A stretch of DNA of 64,000 nt. Origin: Nematostella vectensis (lineage: Eukaryota > Cnidaria > Anthozoa > Actiniaria > Edwardsiidae). The DNA lies in assembly GCF_932526225.1 (NCBI RefSeq), contig NC_064042.1, positions 6,007,540-6,071,539 on the forward strand, given 5' to 3'. Below the pieces are notes generated by a model, which saw nothing but the letters and a program-made list of their open reading frames with translations, had not been told where the DNA came from and searched no databases. A program made the position numbers and the translations under genes. Below, piece by piece: positions 58,371-64,000 of this stretch; positions within the stretch are counted from its first letter, which is position 1; every line of letters starts with the position of its first letter.

Positions 58371-58622
58371 CTAAGCCGCATTGTCACCAGTTTACTTCCG
58401 GAGGTACGTCGGAAACCTCAACCGTCAAAAGACAAAAGAATCTATAAGAATCCGCACTATAAAACGGGCCATCCGCCCTAAATTATCAGTCAAATCCTCA
58501 AAGAAACTTCCAAAAGACACACTGCTTTTAAAATTTTGAAATATTTATCGCAGTTTCCGATAAAAATCATCGGAGATTGTTACATAATCGACCGGAAGTA
58601 AACTGGTCACAATGCGGCTTTA
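58371..58622. mobile_element. MITE family D, near-complete copy
   Basis: Left TAAGCCGCATTGTCACCAGT and right ACTGGTCACAATGCGGCTTT form terminal inverted repeats. The interior matches the 32619-32871 copy in inverse orientation. It lies 150 bp before UGT copy 4. Confidence 0.82.
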
Positions 58623-58772
58623 ATTGTCAATTTATACTTTGATCTGCAAAAACTTGCAAAACAGAGCTGCAAATCGACCTCTCAATCCAAGCATTCCTCT
58701 AGCTGTGTCTTCGATAGAGATCTATGACTTCTGTGACCCCTGTGCAGTAAGCGTGGACTAATAATCGAAGAG

Positions 58773-61700
58773 ATGGCGTTCTTTCACACCGTCCTCGTAT
58801 TTGTTGTCGTGTTTTACGCACAGCTCCAGACCGAGTGTAGCAATGGCGCTAAGATTGTGGGTTACTCGATGATGGGGGGAAGCCAGTACATTGGAATGAA
58901 AAAGATCGCGCAAGAGTTAGTCGCTAGAGGACATGAGGTACATAATGTTATGATGACATTATGATGGTGTTTGCAGGCATTCAAGACATTGCAATATAGT
59001 CTTGCTGCTTCGGAACTACTTTTGCCAAACCTAAATCGGCTTATATACGTCTCAAGAGTACTTCCAGTTTAAATCCCCTCTCATCGTCATTGTTGTTTTA
59101 TCCGTCTTAGCCAGGGGCATTAGGATAAATAGCTAGTTTGTACTCGCTAATTTTTTTTTGTTAGTCATTGGAATAAAAACCATTGCCTTTTTTGACCAGC
59201 AAAGAGATACATTTATTTTTCGCTAACTGTTTGTCGTTTGAAACAAAACCGCCACATTTTTATAACATTGAACCGAAATTTATTTATGCTAGAGGACTTG
59301 CTTCAACTCACAAAAAGAATAGAATTAAGTTTCAGGGATGTAATCGATTTAAAAACAGAAGCGTTGTTATTAACCGAAATCGAACAAAATTTATTTTATA
59401 GACTATGTAACTCAACTCAAACCCAACAAAGAATATAGACGCGCATAAAACCCCCGCTTCCTCCCTTTTCTAACGTTTAAACTTTTCACACAACACGAGC
59501 TTTCCATCCATCAGGTCACCCTTTTAGTGAGTTCAATACAGAAGACTGATCCATCAGGCAGCAAAGGCGTCCGCCACGCCGTCTACAATGTCCCGGTCGA
59601 GCCGAACCATATGGAGATGGCCGTTCAACGAACCATCAAATATGGCGTCAAACAAATGCTGGGAATTACATCGAAACTGTTTTGTGAATCGACGCTTGAT
59701 GCTGTAGATGTCCTAGAACCAATGAAAGCCTTTGATTTGATTCTGACGGACTGTACTATGCTGTGTGGCCTCATAGTCGCGGAATATTTGAACCTAACTC
59801 GAGTCGAGTACTGCCCTGTGACCCCTAGACTACCCTTCATGTATTACAAAGATGCTCCTATGTTCCCATCACATGTACCACTCATGAAATCCCAAAACCC
59901 AGGCCAAATGTCCTTTCTACAGCGGCTTAGAAACACTCTTGTTTATTTTGCCACTCATGCGGGATACAAGTTTGTCTTACAACCCGTTTTTGAAGATATA
60001 AAACAGAAATATAATATCACTCCGGAGAGGACCTATGCGGAGAGTTTGGGAAGAGAAGAGATGACGCTTTTTCTTGCGGATCCCGCCCTGGAATACATCT
60101 TCCCTTTACTACCAGGTGAGGCGCAGAAAGGATAAAAAAGTTTTTGTTGTTATCTTGCGTAATAATCGCGTTTTATCAGTAAAGCTAATTCGTTTTTCAT
60201 CTATTACATTACTGAACTCAGTGCTTTAAAAGCACTAAATTGCGCGAAGGTAAATTTAGCACAGGTAGATAAGCAACATAATGCAGCACCTCAAGCTTAC
60301 GGTATAGTAATGTCTAATGACCTTAGCTAGAGCACAATAGATGATACGGTATAGTAATGTCTAATGACCTTAGCTAGAGTACAATAGATGATACGGTATA
60401 GTAATGTCTAATGACCTTAGCTAGAGCACAAAAGATGATATGCACATGCATGGTGCACATAAAAGGGAGCTCCCAAGAGACCTAAGGCGCCCAGATAGAC
60501 CGTAACCGTATAATACAGGGCTAGGAACCTGGATATTGCCACCCTATTAATGCGCGGGTGCCTCTGGTTTTTGTGTGTTGTACAGTTCGCTAGATAGCGG
60601 GCCGAATCTCCAACCTAACCGTACGACTATTCAGTGTTTATCTGGATGTATGGTCTGTTTTTTTTTTTCACAAAAAAAAAAAACGATCAATTTCGAGTTC
60701 AATCCTCTACCACGACGACCTTATTTTGCTTATTTTTCTTTGCTCCTTTTTTGCTTCATTTTCTTTTTCCTTTAAATGTCTAAGAATCTCCTGCGTTTCC
60801 TAACCCATTGTGCAGGACACAAGCTAATTGGCCCCGTCACCGTCAGTCCTCCAAAGCCCCTCCCCCGTAACCTGCAGAAGGTGATTGACAGTTCTGATGG
60901 TGTCGTCATCGTATCGTTTGGTTCGAATATTTTATCTTCTTTGCCGCGAAAGGATATCGATGTTTTAGCGGAGGCTTTTGGGCAACTAAAGGAGACGGTT
61001 TTCTGGAGAATAAAAGGTTAGTGAGCGCCATCGATATTTGATATTTTTGCGTGCGCATGCCCTCTAAAGGCCTGGCGACATCTAGCGGACGACATATTAC
61101 TAGTTTAGCCACCTCGAAAATCATTTTTACGCTTGCCAAATCTTGTAGCAGCGACAAAGAAATGTTTCTCGTAAAAAACATCGTGTCACGCCCTGCAAAA
61201 TTTGTCGCGCGCTACATGCTTTTGGTAGTGGCTAAACTCAGAGTCTCTATGCTCTATGCTCAGAGTCCATTCGGGCTTGGAGAATAGTTTCAAATAAAGC
61301 AGCAAAAAGTGGTTTTAGCTAGTAACAGAACGAGCGCAATGGCGCCAAACGTGTTTGTTTTCTCTAAACACCAGCTTTATTCGACCAATCAAGACTGTTG
61401 GGGTTGTTGTATAGTATTAGTCAGGGCCGTAGCAGTGTGGTGGAGGGAGGGGGGGGGGCACTGGGAGAATGTGTCCCCCCAATAGAAGGGGCGTGTCTGT
61501 GACCCCCAATATTTTCTTAATGTTTCTGTATTGTGCCCCTCCAATCTTACGTTGGCTGCTACGGCTCTGCCAGTTGTGTCTGGTCACGAAAAGTTGTGAC
61601 TTATGATTATTTTGATTTATTCTATTGTCAATCAGGCTACATTCCGGCCAATCTGAGCCCCAACATCAAAACAGTTGAATGGCTTCCTCAGAATGATCTC

Positions 61701-62562
61701 CTGGCGAATCAGAAAACGCGCGTACTTGTGTCACATCTTGGCCAGAACAGCTTGTATGAGTCCAGTTATCACGGGATACCTTTGGTGGGCGTGCCTCTCT
61801 GTGCAGATCAGTTCGACAATGCAGTCCTCGCGGAAGACAGGGGCCTGGGCCTGAGTGTGGATATAAATACTGTTACCGCTGACCAGCTGTACCGCACTAT
61901 CCGGAGGGTTGTGGATGAGCCCAGGTAAATAATCGTATGTTACCTCCTAAAATATACTTTTTAAGAAAAAAGGGGAGACTTGTATCAGTTATTATGCTTC
62001 ATTTATCAGAATGGATAATGTTATACTTTCAGTGGAGTTAACTATGATTTGCATAAAAAATATTTCTAACGAAGTTCATCTGAGTAAAAGACTTATTTAT
62101 ATCTCCAAGCATCACTCGGTTGAACACAAGACAAAAATATATGTTTGCGAATTACTTCACAGCAGTATTAATGATGGTAATCCTAACAACACAGCAATAT
62201 TTGCTAAAATGCTGCTACTGTTTGCACAAGGCTTAAATACCGCTGTCTCTCACAACGTCACATGTCTCGTGTTTCCATGATTCAGATTCAAAGAAAACGC
62301 GGCGCGTATTTCCCGCCTGATGCAGGACCGCCGACGCTCCCCGACAGAAGAAGCTGCTGATTGGATAGAATACACATTACGTCACAGAAGATTGACACAT
62401 CTTCGCCCCGCCTCTGTCCACCTGATTTGGTACCAGTACTTTCTCCTTGACGTCATGCTCTACATGGGCGTGGTTCTGCTGTCTGTTGCCATGGTGATCA
62501 GACTTGTCTATAAACTTGTCTGCTCGTGCTGTTGTCGAAAGAAAAAGGCAAAGACGCAATAG
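58773..62562 (+). CDS. UDP-glycosyltransferase copy 4 (5 exons)
   Basis: Exons 58773-58937, 59515-60115, 60816-61016, 61636-61924 and 62286-62562 sum to 1533 nt, giving 510 aa in phase. It is the most diverged intact copy (exon 2 is 9 nt shorter, exon 3 is 3 nt longer). Signal peptide MAFFHTVLVFVVVFYAQLQT; GGSQYIGM with Gln at the catalytic His site; Asp kept in LTDCTMLCG; donor signature SHLGQNSLYESSYHGIPL and CADQFDN; membrane helix FLLDVMLYMGVVLLSVAMVI and tail CCCRKKKAKTQ. Intron 1 ends in a plain acceptor (CCATCAG) without the tandem acceptor repeats of copies 1-3. AATAAA at 62748-62757. Confidence 0.92.
60301..60440. repeat. 47-bp direct repeat, three copies
   Basis: Units begin GGTATAGTAATGTCTAATGA and contain CCTTAGCTAGAGCACAATAG. 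The first two differ by one base and the third has several changes. The repeat lies in UGT copy 4 intron 2. Confidence 0.9.
61430..61570. repeat. MITE-like fragment with GGGCCGTAGCA / TGCTACGGCTC ends
   Basis: GGGCCGTAGCAG on the left and GGCTGCTACGGCTCTG on the right are inverse ends, with a G tract at 61450-61458. The interior CCCCCAATATTTTCTTAAT and TCTGTATTGTGCCCCTCC matches 45101-45145, which therefore belongs to the same family (in UGT copy 1 intron 2). Confidence 0.6.
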
Positions 62563-62847
62563 AAGGAATAGACTCATTAGAGAGACATTTTTCAATCGAT
62601 CACAGCACTTTATACCAGCAAAATCAGATGAAAAGCCTTTTCCTGGAGGGTTGTTTATTTATTACTCCTCAGAGAAGGAAACATAAGTGTAATATCAGCT
62701 ATCGCGCGAGCTCGTGGAAAATCAATTGTTTTTATGACATTCTCTAAAATAAATAAACACCTTAGATTTAGGAGAATTGTCTCGCTGGTGACGTCTTTCC
62801 CTTGCGCGCTGTCTCTCAGGTGATAGCGTTTCGTGCTGTCTGTCTGG

Positions 62848-63034
62848 TAAAGGCCGATTATGACAGCACGATTTAGTCGTGTGCGACCTGTCTATGACAT
62901 GTCTTAGCCCTGAATTACACACTACGACTTTCGTAGTCGAGCATTGTAGCTCAGTCGTAGGCCGATTTACGCTCTACGTTTTGAGTTGTGGAAGTTTTGC
63001 ATACAACTAAATCGTGTTGTCTAAATCGGCCTTA
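62848..63034. mobile_element. MITE with TAAGGCCGATT ends
   Basis: Left TAAAGGCCGATTATGACAGC (then ACGATTTAG) and right CTAAATCGTGTTGTCTAAAT (then CGGCCTTA) are inverse. The interior has more CGACTxxxCGTAGTCG-type repeats. It is 187 bp with no coding capacity. Confidence 0.7.
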
Positions 63035-63517
63035 ATTGCTACACATGCTGTTCGTCTCTGTCTGCGAGAAGTTGCGCATCTTGCGATTTCTTCGTGTGAA
63101 AAGTCAGCCTTTGTGTGACTGAGGGGAAGCGCTCTTAGCACCCACTCATACAGTATTGCGTGCTTGTGTAAGATCAATCCACGAACACTCGTGATAAAAG
63201 CTCGAAAATTATACAAGAGGGTTACTTTGTATGTATGTACTTGAGAATAGCTAAAAAAAATTATAAATCGCACGGTAGTTTATGGTTGGGCCTTGATTCA
63301 ACTTCTTTAATAGAGAGCTAATGACGGCAGCGAAGGAGGAACGGTTTAAAATAACGTAGAATCTTGAAGCTGAGAAGCGATAATGTGAAGAGACTAGAAG
63401 CATGCTTTCAAGAAACATTCAAAGTACCTCTAACATTTTTTTAAATATCAGAAAAAAAGCAGTACGAATAGAATCAAAAAGCCCAAACTGTCGCGATCTA
63501 GTACCAGAACAATAAAT

Positions 63518-63628
63518 ACAATACACCAAAAACTGGAAATCGACTTCTTCAGGGCAGACTGCCCTGAAGAAGTCTTATTAAAGACGAAAATTTGGCAGAG
63601 TCGATTTCCAGTTTTTGGTGTATTTTAG
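63518..63628. repeat. Nested inverted repeat holding a hammerhead-like core
   Basis: Outer arms AATACACCAAAAACTGGAAA (then TCGACT) and AGTCGATTTCCAGTTTTTGG (then TGTATT) are perfect inverses. Inside, CTTCTTCAGGGCAG and CTGCCCTGAAGAAG form a second palindrome. The segment at 63560-63597 can also fold as a hammerhead-type three-way structure; see the ncRNA entry. Confidence 0.85.
63560..63597 (+). ncRNA. Candidate minimal hammerhead ribozyme motif
   Basis: In order: TGCC (stem I 5'), CTGAAGA (core, fits CUGANGA), one extra A, GTCTT-ATTA-AAGAC (stem II with loop), GAAA (core), a very short stem III (A..T), T as the cleavage-site nucleotide, then GGCA (stem I 3', pairs with TGCC). Penelope-like retroelements carry hammerheads of this minimal form (CTGAAGA...GAAACGTTGGC). 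Here CGTT is ATTT. The extra A between core and stem II, and the competing palindrome, make activity uncertain. Confidence 0.4.
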
Positions 63629-64000
63629 AAAAAAAAAAAGCAGAGTATGACTATGACACTATGACAAGTGTATCTAACTCTCATTTTACTCCGAGGCAAA
63701 CATGATTTCGTGATGACAAGCTTGCCAAACATATCCGTAAGTACTACCAGTGTAAGAGAACTACGAGACCGGGGCTTTTTTATATAATGAATTAGGATGA
63801 ATAATAAAATTCAAGGATTATTAAAAGATCTGAAGGAAGAGAAAATTCCATGCTATTTTGTTGCCGCACGAAGTCAAAGTCAAAGATAACTGAATGTAGC
63901 TGAAAGGTACCTGCGTAGACGAAAAGGAATAAAAACATCAACAGTAACAGCAGCCTCACGTCAAACTATGCATTGAATTTTCCAGGGACCTACGGCTCTG

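Larger units (their letters stand above)
55061..58772. other. Intergenic region between UGT copies 3 and 4
   Basis: No gene is supported. It contains a fold-back at 55927-56040 (TAGCCTGCTA...TAGCAGGCTA with TTCGGAA motifs), a large hairpin at 56579-56757, a pyrimidine-rich stretch at 57035-57220, a non-LTR remnant at 57345-58010 and a family D MITE at 58371-58622. Confidence 0.5.
63035..64000. other. Region after the UGT cluster
   Basis: Apart from the inverted repeat at 63518-63628 I see no gene or clear repeat. The sequence is AT-rich and the frames in it are short. Confidence 0.5.

Overview
The window is animal nuclear DNA: AT-rich, with intron-split genes that use GT-AG splice sites, many short inverted-repeat (MITE-like) elements, non-LTR retrotransposon remnants and several minisatellites. 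The genes are a PIX-type Rho exchange factor, two serpins and a tandem UDP-glycosyltransferase cluster. A single pre-duplication PIX gene with short introns points to an invertebrate. I lean to an anthozoan cnidarian (sea anemone or coral), but nothing in the sequence settles this and a basal deuterostome is possible. All exons were assembled by eye from splice sites, reading phase and remembered family sequences; no alignment was run.

Layout. 1-4860: non-coding and repeat-rich, with poly-C tracts, a MITE, an old local duplication and a doubtful minus-strand terminal exon. 4861-34429 (+): one PIX/ARHGEF6-7 gene of 31 exons whose lengths sum to 2670 nt (889 codons plus stop). It encodes CH, SH3, DH and PH domains, a proline-rich motif, a GIT-binding-like segment and a C-terminal coiled coil. 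Its introns hold three minisatellites (21, 22 and 21 bp). The largest, about 128 copies, starts exactly at the donor site of the last PH exon. 34430-37360: repeats only. 37361-39392 (-) and 39635-40909 (+): two serpins head to head, 242 bp apart. One is cytosolic-type. The other is secretory with a C-terminal SDEL and a Lys-Arg reactive centre. 40910-42298: a ~960-bp inverted-repeat element. 42299-62562 (+): four UDP-glycosyltransferase units in one orientation, three intact (513, 513 and 510 aa) and one pseudogene. 62563-64000: a MITE and a folded inverted repeat with a hammerhead-ribozyme-like core.

Main points. (1) All intact UGTs have Gln where the family has its catalytic His, and Leu inside the donor-binding signature. 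(2) The SDEL serpin looks like an ER-retained inhibitor of proprotein convertases. (3) Tandem arrays have grown out of splice sites twice: from a PIX donor, and from the UGT exon-2 acceptor. (4) Several MITE families can be paired within the window, one with clear 6-bp target duplications. The three gene groups share no evident pathway; their neighbourhood looks incidental apart from the tandem UGTs and the serpin pair.
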